Positions 37,933-50,324 of a stretch of DNA of 64,000 bases are shown one piece after another. Source of the stretch: Ischnura elegans. Lineage: Eukaryota > Arthropoda > Insecta > Odonata > Coenagrionidae. Position numbers and translations under genes: made by a program. Within the stretch, counting starts at the first letter, position 1; each line of letters opens with the position of its first letter. The stretch covers positions 40,157,644 to 40,221,643 of the forward strand of contig NC_060251.1 in assembly GCF_921293095.1 (NCBI RefSeq), in the 5' to 3' direction. The notes below the pieces were generated by a model. That model did not search any database and was not told the DNA's origin. It was given only the letters and a program-made list of their open reading frames with translations.

Positions 37933-38893
37933 AAATAACCGAGCAAGTTGGTACATGCGCTAACGTAACGTAAATTCCTATACAGAACTCTGTCCAAATC
38001 TCCAAGGTCCGTACCCGTGTCATTGCCGTGCGATCATGAATCTCAGAAGCTGGCCAAGGGTCACTGAATACCTCCGCCGCCCCCTTTGCCCTCACACAGG
38101 GCTGTGGGGGGGTGAAAAAAATGAAGTGTTTACTCAAGTGATGTATGTGTACGAAGAAGCCAAAGCTGCATCCCGTTAGGGAAGGAGGTGGGGACTGCGT
38201 GAGGCTACCGGTTGGCTGGGGAAGATAGCGGACGGCAGTGGTTATTGGTCGAGGGTTTAGCATTGTTTGCGTCGTCGCGGGAATCCTATGTTTCCCTTAG
38301 TGACAACACACTATACCCTCTTGCCATTTCTCGCTTCAAAAGCGGGTCTCCAACCATATTTTTATTGGCTCCTCTACAAGGGTCTTCACTTTCCATTCAT
38401 TTGCGTTGTTTTTTTTTGTTGACATCTACTGTTTAGAGAGAGAGAGAGGAAACATTTTATTCCGTAATCCCAACTAAGAATACTGGGCAAATATTTGTCA
38501 CATAGCTACTCGGAGGCTACTCAGTCTCATATAAACATTTTAAAAAATCTACAAGTGAACAATCGTCTGTATCGTACAAATATACCAGTATTTAACGGGC
38601 CATTTTTTTAGTACAATCAAAACAAGAAAAGATAAAGTGATACAAGCAAATCGACAAGAAAATTTATGAACCATTACAGGAACAAATATTTTGTGACAAT
38701 ATTCCATTTTTACATCGCATTAAATTACATTCATTTCGTGTAATTTTATAAGCTAATTCAGATACACAGTTTTGCGCAAATGTACCGAACAGCATTAAAT
38801 TACATTTATTATGATAAGGTCAGATCGGCCCGTGAATTTTGTTCGGGAAACAGGGAGTCAAAGACTTTGTCTAAATATATAGAGGGGAGTAAA
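37933..38893. other. Intergenic, nothing recognised
   Basis: A GC-richer patch at 37970-38280 carries opposing frames without domains. A short GA run lies at about 38434-38448. Confidence 0.5.
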
Positions 38894-38953
38894 ATGAATG
38901 AGGAAGTGCTAAACATGGTGGACGAGGAGAGAAGGCTTAAGTGGAGAAGGTAA
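38894..38953 (+). pseudogene. LINE reverse-transcriptase C-terminal scrap
   Basis: The 19-codon stretch MNEEVLNMVDEERRLKWRR resembles the NEEVLxxVxEExxL motif near the C-terminus of LINE polyproteins. A stop follows directly and no adjoining domain is visible. It would be a fragment of a dead non-LTR retrotransposon. The match is short, so confidence is low. Confidence 0.35.
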
Positions 38954-39057
38954 GGAGGCGGCCGATGGTCCAGAGAGAGCGAGTATTAATTCAACTCCTT
39001 TACTATAGTGGGCCTTTCTGGTCCATGAGATATTTTACTACATCTATCTTCATCTAC

Positions 39058-39125
39058 GATGTACCGTGCAAGCCACCACTAGGGTGTGTGGCACGGGGTG
39101 ATATCACTCCAGATACGCAACACTC
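39058..39125. repeat. Hairpin-prone repeat fragment
   Basis: GTGCAAGCCACCACTAGGGT followed by GTGTGGCACGGGGTGATATC has the imperfect hairpin style seen in the 11341 and 40750 repeats (CCGCAAGC...GTGTGGC). It lies 100 bp after the LINE scrap and may be retroelement 3' DNA. Confidence 0.3.
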
Positions 39126-40749
39126 ATCCTAGCCTTGATCTGGCACGCGCTCTCTTGCCGGACATGGGCCAAGCACTTATGACGACGATAAGTCGTCACA
39201 CCAGACACTAGGAAGGTGCTAAATACGCGAATATGCTACCTTGTAAATAAAACTATTAGTTAGTAATAGAGAATGAAAAGTTAGCTTAGTATGAAAGAGA
39301 GAAATAATGAAAGAAATAACTCTAAAATTCAGGAAATCAATAAACATAGCTACAAAAAACCGCGACAAGGCTCAATAAGTGCAAATACAAAGGAAAAAGG
39401 AAAAAACCGGGGAAAATGAGAAAAAATATGCATACCCATGCAAACACTTGCATCCCGAATTCGGATACCGAGGAATCCAGCCGCACAAGATGCCCACACA
39501 TATGAAGTACATTGGAAACAATTCCACTACTTATTCAAACAATATATTCAAGGCTAACACCAAAACGCAGCACTAGCATATAATTATATCAAGAATACAA
39601 AATTTATTCTCTCACTCATCGCATCAGTAGTCCATCACATCCGCATGGCTAGTTAAACTGGGAATTGCCATGAACTATCATGAAGCTATCATATTTTTTG
39701 TGTTAAATACATGTATTGATTGTAAGTTTCTTATTTCTTTTGGCAGTGAACTCCGTATTCTGACTGCTGTTGCCATAGAAGATTTATTTAGGTGAGAAGT
39801 TCTATGTTGGGGGAAATGAATGTTAACGGTGCGATTCCTGATGGGTATTTAGCAGTATAAAGCGGGGAAGTTATTCTAAAAACCATTGCGGGGGAATAAT
39901 GTTTGATAAGTGGTTAAAGGGAGAAGGAGAGTAGAATATGATCAATTTCCGTCCACTATGGCCATACGGTTAAATCCTACCATTCTGAGCATATGAGAAT
40001 ATTGAATAAAACCCGCTCTCCTTTTTGCTGTCAAATTGTCACAAATGTATTGTTGAAGCTCGTAATGACTTAATCCACTCATTATTTTATTTTCGAAGCC
40101 GATCGAAAGAAGTCTAATAATAATAGGCAGAAAGAGACTGGTGCGAAACGTAAATATAATGAGGACGCGTACTGACGGTGATTACATGCAAATACCTTAA
40201 TAAGTAGAGGAAATAGTATCGTATAGATTATTTTAACTTTCATTTATGAGAAGCAAGTACGCTGTATATTGATTTGTTATTACTGAATATTAAATACATG
40301 GGCAATATTTATAGCAGGTACTATCTGTCCTTAGGTACGATAGTTACAAAATTTTGCGAAATGAATGGAAGAAAAAACCTCATTTGTACGAAACTCTAGT
40401 ACCTTACAACTACACTCAAAATTAAAAACTACAAGTGAAACATCTATAATATGACCATTACTGATGAATTAGTAGTTTTTACTCGTAGAATATCTATCTC
40501 GATGGGATCACGCTTAACGTTCCGTTTATGTCTCGGATGTCGTTAGAGTATATGAAACGAGACAAAAGTTTCTACAGGCGAACAGAAAGCGTTACACAGG
40601 TGTTCAGCGAATTAGCCTGGTAGCCGCAAGAGACTCGAAGGCGCTAAGCTTGCGAATGTTAAACGAACTTGGATGGGGACCGCTATCGACTCGGAGGCTG
40701 CGCGCTATAGGCTTAGATTGTTTGATTAATTGAGAATGCAAATATCTTT
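39126..40749. other. Intergenic, nothing recognised
   Basis: AT-rich DNA without identifiable features. Confidence 0.5.
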
Positions 40750-41017
40750 CGGAGCGACCCGGAGAATATCATATTAGATAATTATTATGTCACCACTATA
40801 TTTCCGGCTCAGACAGAAACAATAAATTAAGATAGATATTTTTCCGAACGGATTGGTATGGGATTTCTTTTATTTTTCCTCGAACAATAGAGTACTTTAA
40901 TGAGCGCAAAGGGGAACGTTAGAGCATATCCTTTTTATTTGCTAACGCCTGGAGTTCTAACACCCCCCGCCATACGCCTGTTGAGGCGGATTGCGGGGTA
41001 GAATGTAGATGTAGAAC
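40750..41017 (-). mobile_element. Dispersed ~280 bp repeat, copy 2
   Basis: On the minus strand this reads ACATCTACATTCTACCCCGC, CCGCCTCAACAGGCGTATGG, CATTAAAGTACTCTATTG, GGAAATATAGTGG and TCCGGGTCGCTCCG, matching the copy at 11341-11617 block by block. It lies in gene-free DNA. Confidence 0.7.
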
Positions 41018-41391
41018 TACTAAATTAGTCTGTAACTACTGAAGCGTTACTTTTTTAGCGCTTGATTCATCTCATAGTTTTCCCTATAGGTATCCTCACT
41101 AAGTGTACGCAAGCCTATTTACCAACTCCTTTCCATTTTGTCCCTTTATCTCTATTCTTTGTTCCCTCATAACATCTCCCAGTTGTCCATCATACGCATC
41201 CCTTCATTCCTTTTTCATGATGACGCCATTCCCTTTGTCGCCGGAGTCGCCGACCTTTTTTGACCACCTGGATCGCCTTTCTCCCGTGTTCGTCATTAAT
41301 GAGAATTCCCCGCGTTTCATCTCCGGCTCTTTATTCCTCCAAGCCACTCCCCTTTTGTTTCTGCTTACTTGTACGCCGAAATCAGCTCCGT

Positions 41392-41662
41392 TCAGCGGCG
41401 GATTCAACATCAAAATTTGGGAGGGTTATGACCTGGGTCCTGGTAGAATGGAATACCTGGGGAATTCTAGCGTGCAATTTTTTTAAAATGCCCATTTTTA
41501 CGCATTTTATTGCCTAAAATTTAATTTTGATTCTCAACAGTAGAATGAATTGAAGAATCATAGACATTCTTTTTTGCTCAAATACTCGTCGTAAGACATC
41601 TCTTAAATTTTGGGGGGTTGATGACCCCTGTGATCCCCTCCTGAATCCACCAGCGGCTCTGT
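41392..41662. mobile_element. Possible hAT-like MITE fragment
   Basis: CAGCGGCGGATTCAAC at the left and CTGAATCCACCAGCGGCTCTG-type sequence at the right are partly inverted copies. They enclose AT-rich DNA with GGGAGGG and GACCCCTGTGATCCCC near the two ends. No target duplication was found. Confidence 0.35.
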
Positions 41663-41682
41663 TATGTAGATGTCGCCAAAGC

Positions 41683-41995
41683 TAGCTATAACTTGCAATT
41701 TTCAGGGCCTAGGACTAGATATGTGCGCTACCATTATCGTAAATCTCGCCAAAGCTCACGAGAATTGGTCATCTTATAGTTACTAATCGCTGCCAAATAG
41801 TCCCATTTACTTACCTGTTAGGTACTTAAGTGTAGGTAACTTTAGCTATTACTTGAAATTTCCGGGGCCTAAGACTAGAGGTGTGCACTATACAGTTATG
41901 CAGGTGTCGCCGAAAACCATGAGTATCGATCATCTTCTCTAAGTGTACAGGGCCTGACTTACCATTTGTTTATAACTTGCACTATCATGCAGAGT
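41683..41995. repeat. Two diverged tandem copies, ~160 bp unit
   Basis: TAGCTATAACTTGCAATTTT with GGGCCTAGGACTAGA (41683) and TAGCTATTACTTGAAATTTC with GGGCCTAAGACTAGA (41843) start two units. Both continue with GTGTGCRCTA, TCGCC and GATCATCTT. A TATAACTTGC near 41971 may begin a third. Confidence 0.6.
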
Positions 41996-42293
41996 TGTAT
42001 TTAGGTCGTCGTTTTAGGTGGGGGTGAGGGAAAAAATTTTATGGTTCATTATCTATTTTCCGCGTCGCCTTGATAGTATGCAATACCTCTCAGCAATATT
42101 GTTTCTGAGGTCAGATTTTCATCGAGAAGTGACATTTAGGTATCCATTAATTATTTTTGCACTGACCCAATGAACCCAATTGAAACCAACGTCTCATTTT
42201 TTAACATACTGCAATACGTACAGTTCCTGGCCCAAAAAAGATAACACACGTTTTAGCCTCAAAGATTGTTCCTTATCTTTGTATGGCAACAGC

Positions 42294-42961
42294 AATAGGG
42301 TAGTTTCCTTCATCAAAGAAAACAAAAGGCATTGATGGCGATTCGTTACCCACCATTAGTGTATTCATAATACACAAATTATTTGGTTTTTGAAATACCG
42401 GTTTAGACGAATGGCAAGGGTCAAATTTTATCCTCATTTGAAAAAGGCCAGATTGGCGCCCATGCGATTCCACTCCACGTGACGTCACAGGGACCTAGTT
42501 TCTACACGAGAGGATAGGAGTTATGCATCGTCAGAGGCTACCAATGCATGCATGAGTCACAGAGCTCAGGGAAACATGTCTTAATAATCACCTATTAAAA
42601 CTGGCTAAGGTCGGAAAGTTTTCTTCGATTGATAAGGTATTAATAAACCTTTTTTAAGCCATGCGCTACCAGACAGGAAGGTACTCAGCTACCCGTTAGC
42701 ATCCTGCGTCCTATCAGCGCTCAGAGCCTCGATCAAGGTCACCTACCAGGCGGGAGGGGGAACCAGAAATGCGTCGTACGGACTTTTTCCCTTCATTCCT
42801 ACTTACGCGTCGCGTTTTCGCGCGCTTGAAATTTTTCACTTTTCATTTGATCGCGAAAAATAGATATCGTCATTTAAAAATCTAAAAGCGTGAAATACGT
42901 ACTCCAGGAGTAATAATCTTTCGATTTAGGCAATAAAAAAATAATAGGAAACCACCCTATT
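42294..42961. mobile_element. MITE with AATAGGGTRGTTTCC terminal inverted repeats
   Basis: AATAGGGTAGTTTCC at the left and GGAAACCACCCTATT at the right form inverted ends around 668 bp. The interior includes GGCATTGATGGCGATTCG, TATTTGGTTTTTGAAATACC and a CpG-containing GCGTCGCGTTTTCGCGCGC stretch. A partial relative lies at 26612-26668. No transposase was seen and the superfamily is unassigned. Short frames here are not genes. Confidence 0.65.
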
Positions 42962-43324
42962 ATTACAATTTTTTAATGTAAAGCTACATTGTGGATTATA
43001 TGAACTCATGTTTCGATATTTTTATTAATATTAATTAGGCTATAGGGAAAAACTCAGGTAATATGTACTTAAATATAGAAAATTATTGTATATAAATAAA
43101 GCAAAATATTTAGGGGTAACCGGTATATCGCCAGTGACGATCAATGATTGACAATGATTATATTACAACCAGCGACGATCGCGGCAGCATATTTATTTTT
43201 TCTTATACTGTCGTACTTGAACGCCCCTATTTGGTGGGCCCCGTGAAATATACAACCATAAGTTACACATTTGAACCGAAGGAAACATACCCGTAAGGAT
43301 ATTAAGATTAAATGTTACCTCATT

Positions 43325-43690
43325 TGTTCACGACAAAGTTGTAAGTTAATTGATTGTCTACTCACTACCATCGGTGATCAATGGAGTTGTTTAGGAGGAG
43401 GAATCTTTGGTATGAATCCATATGTAGGCACTTAATAATTTTCAAAAATTCTTTTTTGAGTGGTCATGTGCACAGTCTAACCTCCATTTCAGAAATATTG
43501 TGATTATTTCAAAATTGAAAACCAACTACATTAATGATATGCGTTTGTTCCTTCCTTATTCGCTCAAAAGTTGTGAGTCAAATGATTGTTTATTCATTAG
43601 CATCGGTGAGCTATGGAGTTGCTCAGGAGAAGGAATATTTGGTAAAAATTGCTTTTCATAATGGTTGAGCCTATAAATTTTTATGAGAAT
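43325..43690. repeat. Two diverged tandem copies, ~230 bp unit
   Basis: CAAAGTTGTAAGTTAATTGA (43334) and CAAAAGTTGTGAGTCAAATG (43565) each lead into CATCGGTGA, TATGGAGTTG-like sequence and a AGGAGRAGGAAT stretch. Non-coding. Confidence 0.6.
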
Positions 43691-44549
43691 TAATAGAACC
43701 AAACTTTGTTTTACTAATTGTATTCTAAATTCTAAAAACCATAAGCCTATAATGTGGTTAGTGTTATTTTTGAGTAATTCTCTATGAATCGATAACGGAA
43801 TTCACTGTGACAAATTCACATTTTTTAGTATAAATATTATTGCAATGGCAAAAGTATTGCGTGGTCATGTAATGATATCAGTTTAACTGTCTTGAAAAAA
43901 TATAAAAACGTACTAAATCTTTCTAGGAGATTAAAACTGAGGGTAACTACTAAGAGGTACTAGTTTTAGGAATTAGTGTATCAGATGCTAACACCTAGCC
44001 ATAATATAATGGAGGAAGTGCACTAACTCTATGAATGAAATGTTATTTTGTACTATTTAGAAGTAGAAGCTCAAATGAAAGAAACCTAAAATATAATCTT
44101 TATTAAGTATTTTATTGACAACCTTTCCTAAAATCAAAAGCTTTCACAGACTCAGGTGTAAGACTTACCTTGTAACATTCTTTACCATCATAAAATAATT
44201 ACTGATCTATTTCATCAGTTGATGGAATACTATTACAGCTGCAGTCTTTTATGTAGTATATAAATTGATGTGCAATGAGATGCATGGATGTCTTGGGCAA
44301 TTTTTTAAATATGAAGATTGTCTTTTAGATGCAATTACCATTCCTTACCCCTGGCATTATGAGTAAAGTCACACTTTGTAGAGCAATACTATAAGAAGAT
44401 ATGTGTTTTATTAGTGAAAGACAATCAGAGAAAAAGAATCGAGTACCCAATGCCTAAACAATTACAAACCTCTGAACCATGAGCCATTTAGTTAATAGTA
44501 CCTTAAATTCTACTTTTGTGATTTTAATTATTTCCTTCCACTTTTTTAG

Positions 44550-46134
44550 ATGGATGGCAGAACCCATGCTGCCTCGGCAGTGCAGTCCTTTGGGGGTGTT
44601 GGAAGAAATGTGGCTGATGCACTGGGAAGATTGATGCCTCCAAGTCATCCATTGCCACTGTTCATATCAGTTGTTGGAAATGACTCCCCTGGGAAATCCC
44701 TGTTGTCAAACCTCAAACACTTGGTATGTTAATTTTAAATGGCCACTCAGTATTGCCTGATAGTTCAATGAAAATAATGATTTTGATTCTCATAGATTTC
44801 AATTACAAAACTAGTATAGCTAGTGCAATGAAAATAGATATTAGACGGAGCTTATAAATTGAAGAACCTGGTTACTTTTATCGTTGTACAAAAGGCAGGG
44901 GCGGTTACTCAACACAGGTTTTCCTGTATATTCCCTGCAATCGGATAGCATCTATGGACAAGCACGATGCAGTACTCTTTAATTGCTCCTTGTTGCTGGA
45001 TACAGATAGTTACTAGCACATTAATGAGGCATGCAGATGGTATTTCAATGTCCGCTACTCACATGAAACCATTAAATATAAGGGCAGGAATACAAGGAGA
45101 GGCTTTGGCTAGTTGCAATCCATTAGTAGCAACTTCAGTATTCATTGTGGGCATGGGTTTCAGCTGACATAAGCAAGAAGTAATGGTGGAGTGGCGAACT
45201 TCCTTTGGAATGTGAGAAAAGGGCACAAACTGCTCTCTTTTTAGTCTTCTGAGGATAAAAAACACCTATGTATGCTCCATGAATGAAATTGTTATCATAT
45301 TGGCAGGTTTTTGGCTTTGAAATTATTTTGGCAGTTCAATTTGCCATACAGCATTGGACTAGGAAGAAGGAGATTAGCTCGCATAACATGATACAATGCC
45401 TCATATTATGGCTGCACTCTTGCACAAACTCGAGAAAGCTCAATTTCATTATCTTCAGACCCAACCAGAGGAGGCAAAATCTGAGAATTTGTATTACCAT
45501 GGTTCACAAAAATTTGGCGACAAACAGTAATTTTAATGTAATTACTGCAACAACCTTCATTATTGCTGCAATTTTGTATCTGTAATGATAGTCAATGCTT
45601 TTGGAAGGGCGCCTCCATATTATATATTCTTTCCTCTTTTCTTCCAGGACACTACAGGAGTTCTCATCTCCTCTGAGGAGTCAACAGCAAGCTACACAGC
45701 ACTTTTAGATCAAAAAGGGGAATGTCTCATGGGAATCGGTGACATGGCGGCTCATATGCTGATAACAGAAGAGCATGTAAGCAATTGTAAACATTTGAGA
45801 AATCTGATTAATTCACTGCATGGAAATTTACATCTGCTGCGATGTAGATTACCTACCAAGTCACAGGACTTACAAATTAGGAAATGGTATCATTTGTAGA
45901 AGGTTGTAAATTCATATTGAAACAATCTCAAAGACTTCTTCATGCTAAATTAATTATAACTAACCTGGCTTTTGGGAACTTAGTGCCATCCTCTACAAAT
46001 TAGATCTCTTTACATTCAGGTCTCCAAGTTTCTGCCTACTTTGAAGAGATGTCCTTTGCTGATAGTAGATGGAAACATTCCTCAGGAAACGATGGATTAT
46101 GTTCTTCGAGAAACCAAGCAAATGGGGATACCAG
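44550..46134 (+). CDS. PfkB-family kinase, pseudouridine kinase-like, partial (three internal exons)
   Basis: Three plus-strand exons connect in frame: 44550-44723, 45648-45776 and 46020-46134. All are bounded by AG acceptors and GT donors; the first two are whole numbers of codons and the third ends in phase 1. The first contains SFGGVGRNVADALGRL and FISVVGNDSPG, the substrate-binding block typical of PfkB kinases. The second contains TTGVLISSEESTASYTALLD and a GIGDM motif. The third contains PLLIVDGNIPQETMDYVL. The order and motifs match the middle of pseudouridine kinase, which phosphorylates pseudouridine to pseudouridine 5'-phosphate before its breakdown. In animals this domain can be fused to the pseudouridine-5'-phosphate glycosidase. 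The N-terminal GG motif exon, any glycosidase exons and the C-terminal GAGD catalytic exon were not found. The ATG at 44550 follows an acceptor and is probably internal. Family assignment is firm; exact substrate is inferred. Confidence 0.85.
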
Positions 46135-46230
46135 GTAGGGAATCAACATGAACTCAATTATTAGCGTGAGGTATATTTCAAGCCTGCTGCTTGAACAAAG
46201 GTGTTATTCTCATTAATTGCATAAGAAGAA

Positions 46231-46302
46231 GGACTAGGAATCCAAACACAGACCTTTGGCTTTCAGAGCCAATGTATACAGAGCACCATTAGGCTATGGG
46301 CT
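46231..46302 (-). mobile_element. tRNA-derived SINE head
   Basis: On the minus strand a box A-like AGCCTAATGGTGCTC (46295-46281) is followed by a box B-like GGTCTGTGTTTGGATTCC (46254-46237) at tRNA-like spacing. A central CTCTGAAAGCCAAAG resembles an anticodon stem region. The cloverleaf is not intact, so this is a tRNA-derived SINE or pseudogene, not a functional tRNA. It lies ~100 bp past the last recognised kinase exon. Confidence 0.5.
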
Positions 46303-47956
46303 TCCAAGATGCCGCATTCCGTAGCATTGCCATCTTGGATGGACCCCGAGGGCAAGGGCCTAGCATCTAGCTCTATGTTACCTCTGCAAGGTTTCCATGG
46401 CAGTTATGGAACTTGGGTAGCACAGAGTTCTGCTAAGTGGGCCAGAAAGTGGAAGATGTGTTAGTTGTTAGCAATTAAATCCGTCAATGCTCTCCTAATA
46501 TTGAGTATTGGTTCTTTGAACCTCGCTATGTTACTGTTATATGTTCACCTAACACTGTTTCTTTACTTTATTTTGAATAGTAAAAATAGCTTGAATGGAA
46601 TATTTTCTGACATTCAAGTAGAGTAAGCTCCATTGTCCTCCACACACTCAAAAAATATGTTTTTTGAGATCCTTCATCAAAAGATGTTCCATTGATATTT
46701 TATATTTATCCTTCTTGAATTAAGCACCATTTTTCCTAATTAAACTCAAAATTTTGATAAATAGATTTTACTCCTACTTAAAATGAATTTTTTTATCTTA
46801 GCATTCTTGCAGTATCCCATTCCATCATGGACTTTCCTAGTCAATTCACAATATTTACTCCTTTTCAATGTATCTAAAAGCTATTCTCTTCCTTCCTCTT
46901 CCTAATTTATGCAACATTCTTCCCCCTAAAACCATTTTCCACATCTCCTCCCCGCTCAGTTTTTCTTCCATTCAACTTTTCTGCCCTTCATATGTCATAA
47001 GAAGCCTTCTATCCTCACCCATCGTCAGCACTTTGTCATTCATTTCCTCTTCCTCTCCATCCGCTTCACCTTCTCCATTCTTCAGAGAATGCACCATATT
47101 TACTCCCACTAGTGGGCCCACTTAATCAGTTTTAAAGCAAATATGAATTGCATTAATTTTGTTAAGGTAGAGGCTATTTTCTGATGAAAAAAGGCTGCTT
47201 AAGGAGGCACAATTGCATACTTCATTGTTAGGCACAGAAATTATATTGCTAACCATCTTAGTTCACATCTAGGCTCTGTTTATCATCGCATCTTATCTGG
47301 TTTATGTTGTCTCTTGCCGACAATGCCTTTTTTTTACATGTTTTTATGTATTCAGCACACATTGACCCATTATTTTTATACTGAGAATGTAACAGTTAGT
47401 TCAATCTACAATGCCATTTATCATGGCAAGAGCAATATGCAAGTGAAATCCACGTTCTCTCTGACTTGTCAACCTCTTAGATGCTACATTGCTACTGAGA
47501 CGCTCGGTGGATAATTGCTTCAGATATCAGAAATATTGCCTCATAAATAGATGATGGAATACTTAGTGATTCAGGGATTAACCCGGTGTTACAAAGGTAG
47601 GGTACTCTGAACAATTCTGTGAACACCCCACCCTACATCTCATTGTCATTTTTTTTATATCCACAACACTAGCATATCATCTTCAGTAGCTGGAAAATAT
47701 GTTTTCAAGCAAATGACACCGGAACACTATGTAAACCGATCTTGTAGAAGCCGCCTCTGATAGGGGATCATGTTCGTGTCATTCAATTTTCTGCTGCCAA
47801 TTTTTCTCCAAATGTTATTGTATTCAGCTACAGCTTTGTAATTTAGGCATTATGTCTACAATAAAAAATTTGCTCTCGTATTTTTCTACCATCAGCTGGA
47901 AAGTGCTTTTCATATCATTCACCTCAATTTCGCTCCCTACTTTACTCGCCCAGGGT
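46303..47956. other. Flank or intron downstream of the kinase exons, nothing recognised
   Basis: If the kinase gene continues, this is intron. An 85-codon plus frame at 46868-47125 is Ser/Pro/Phe-rich pyrimidine-tract translation and is not supported as coding. Confidence 0.4.
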
Positions 47957-47964
47957 GTCCTGAG

Positions 47965-48360
47965 CAGTGGCACAGCGGGATTTGGGGGATAAAACCCCCT
48001 CCCAGAGCTCAGAGAAATTTTTAAGTTTAATCCATTTCACTTAATTGGATTAATATTACTAATAAAATAGTGTTAATATTAATAAAATATCCCTCAGAAG
48101 GCCATAAAACTCACCATTTTGAACCATTTATCTGAAACATTTTCTAGGGGAGGGCCCCTGCATCCCCTGCCCCTAGGCAGGCCCCTTAGGGGAGGGCCCC
48201 TGCATCTCCCATATTCTGTACCTCCCAGTGTTAGTTGCTCCTAAAAAAACCCCCGAGCCTTAATTCCTAGCAATGCGCCTGAACTAACATCACACCCTCA
48301 GACACCGTAGTGCTTTGTGCCTGAAACCCCCCCTAGTCATAATTCCTAGCTGCACCCCTG
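47965..48360. mobile_element. hAT-type MITE with perfect 8 bp target duplication
   Basis: GTCCTGAG flanks both sides (47957-47964 and 48361-48368). The ends are CAGTGGCACAGC and the complement CAGGGGTGCAGC. The 396 bp body contains two partly duplicated stretches of GGGAGGGCCCCTGCATC, suggesting an internal duplication or nested relatives. It is non-coding. Confidence 0.85.
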
Positions 48361-49125
48361 GTCCTGAGCACCCATTTTCTCTGCGTAGGCATGACAAAAT
48401 AATGTGATCTATTCTTCCTCTTCCACATAAAAACAACACCTCAGGTATATAGATTTAAATATCAATAAAGATTTATAAAGACAAAATAATGTGCAACACA
48501 GTACATATATGACAAAAAATTTAGCTAGTGTCAGGAGCATCTTATGCAAGTAAACTTGATTAAAAATCGCACACGCATTTTTTTTGGTTAATACAATTGC
48601 CAGCAAATGGAGAGGTCTTTAACTAAAATTTACAGCAATCTGCTGTGGATAGAGGATTAACATGTTCGTTGAATATATGTAATAGTTATTTAAGTAAAAA
48701 CTTCTTTAAAATACTTCTCTATTCAATACCTGGTGATGTTTATATTAACCTGGATCCGCCCAATGTAACAAAAATGTCACACCCTGTATCGCTCCACTGT
48801 AATGGCTCTTGCATCGTTCGGGGACGGTATATTGTTGTGTTTTATACCTTATAAGAAAGAGGAAGCTAAGTGCTTCAATTCAACGTAAGAATTGTCAAGT
48901 GAGAATGAAGACCTATCCTTTAAGTACCCCTGGTACTTAGGTGCCTTCCCTAGACACTAAAAATGGACGTTCGCTTTGTGTAAATATTTAATTTTTTCAT
49001 TGACTATATGCATTACAGCGACAATTTTTGGTATGTATCAACATAATGATACAATATTATTAATAATACATTAATATGTTTGGTATTGCTTTCCATTTCT
49101 GTAATATACTCTGATAAATGTTACT

Positions 49126-49155
49126 GTGACATAAATGTCACATTGGGCGGATCCC
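49126..49155 (-). repeat. piggyBac subterminal repeat, inverted internal copy of the left tip
   Basis: This stretch repeats the GGATCCGCCC tip in inverted orientation, followed by the near-palindrome GTGACATAAATGTCAC at 49126-49141. The outer left end has the same tip followed by a mutated version of the palindrome (48765-48780). The left 407 bp is therefore bounded by inverted tips. A role as a transposase-binding site is inferred. Confidence 0.75.
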
Positions 49156-49386
49156 TATGCAAATCTTCAAAGTTTCGAATTTTATGCTCTAGTTAGAATT
49201 TATTGCATTTTCAACGTTTTTCCTTCGTATTCCCGCCAAAATATTTATTATTTATCAATTAATCGATAAATTTGCATTTATTAACTTTTATTCCGGTAAT
49301 TACTTTTGAATTAAAATTTTTAATATTAGGGATATCGATAGCTCAGAGATATTACACTGTGTGAAGCCAAATAGCTTCCGGAAAAC

Positions 49387-50324
49387 GATGACTTTGACGA
49401 AGTATAATCAATATGCCTTGAGCCATCAGAAGCAGCAATTGTCACTGATGAGGACATTGCAGATGACCAGGCTGGTGGACTTGTGGAAAATTTAACGGGA
49501 AGACATTTTCGGGCAAGAGTGGAGCTTGTTTTTCAGCTTGATAATGATAATACTAATGAATTTCAAGAGAAGTCCGGAAGAATTTCGGTACCAGTTACAC
49601 GTAAGGCAAAGGATTCGAAGTCAACGAAGCGTACATCACTTCTCCAATAGAAAAAAGTAAAAATAGAAGCAGCCAATTGGCGACGGGAAGATCTTTTTGT
49701 AAGATATAGGTTATTCCCGAAACAGATCTTCCTGAATTGAGGGAAAAATCATGCGTAGAAATTTTTGAAATGGTTTTTTTCAGATGACATTTTTTTTCTC
49801 ACAGCAGAATCAGATGATTATACTACGTTTATTGTTTTTTCATCTCCTAGTATCAGTATAGAGGAGATGAAAATATTCATAGGAATTTTACTGTTATGGG
49901 GTTGTAACAAGGTTCCATCCAAGCGATGTTCCTGGGAAGATTCTGGGGATGTTTAAAACTCAATGCTTGCCGTAGCCAAGCAAAGGAATAGGTTCCTTGT
50001 GATAAGTAAATACGTTCACTGTGCAGACAATACGATGACCGACATAATAGACAAATTGTGGGAGCTTCGCCGTAGATCACTAAATTGAAAGAACGTTTCA
50101 GGGGGATTTTTCCCACTGAGAAAACTCTCTTTTGGCAGGAGTATGAATGCGTATTTTGGTATCCATCCTTGCATGCAATTCATTCGGCGGAAGACAATCA
50201 GTTTTGGTGGTGGAGGTGGAATATTTTTCCTCGGCTTTTGGATGTAGCTGTTCACGATCTGAAGCTGTTCACAATCTGTTCACAAGCGAAAACTGGTCCT
50301 TGCTTGTCACAATTAGGCGTGTAA
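49387..50324 (+). pseudogene. piggyBac transposase remnant, frameshifted and internally deleted
   Basis: Transposase pieces appear in order but in different frames. First comes an acidic N-terminal stretch (49387-49650) with a stop at 49408-49410, containing EDIADDQAGGLVENLTGR. Next is a segment with ELREKSCVEIFEMVF, which shifts frame into SDDIFFLTAESDDY. Then comes the family-typical block SIEEMKIFIGILLLWG followed by KVPSKRCSWED (about 49855-49950). After another break come NRFLVISKYVHCADN and a KLKERFRGIFPTEKTLF-like stretch. The end (about 50220-50320) resembles a C-terminal LLDVAV segment. The central acidic catalytic residues of the DDE/D domain are not visible, so that part appears deleted. 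It cannot encode an active transposase. Confidence 0.85.

Noticed and set aside
41103..41517. 127- and 85-codon plus frames with a 69-codon minus frame
   Set aside because: All three overlap in C/T-rich DNA next to a possible hAT fragment. The longest is Ser/Pro/Phe-rich without a domain.
44967..45167. 66-codon frame between kinase exons
   Set aside because: It lies in the 924 bp intron between two in-frame kinase exons and has no kinase motif.
46868..47125. 85-codon Ser/Pro/Phe-rich frame
   Set aside because: It is the translation of a pyrimidine-rich tract, with no family or splice support.
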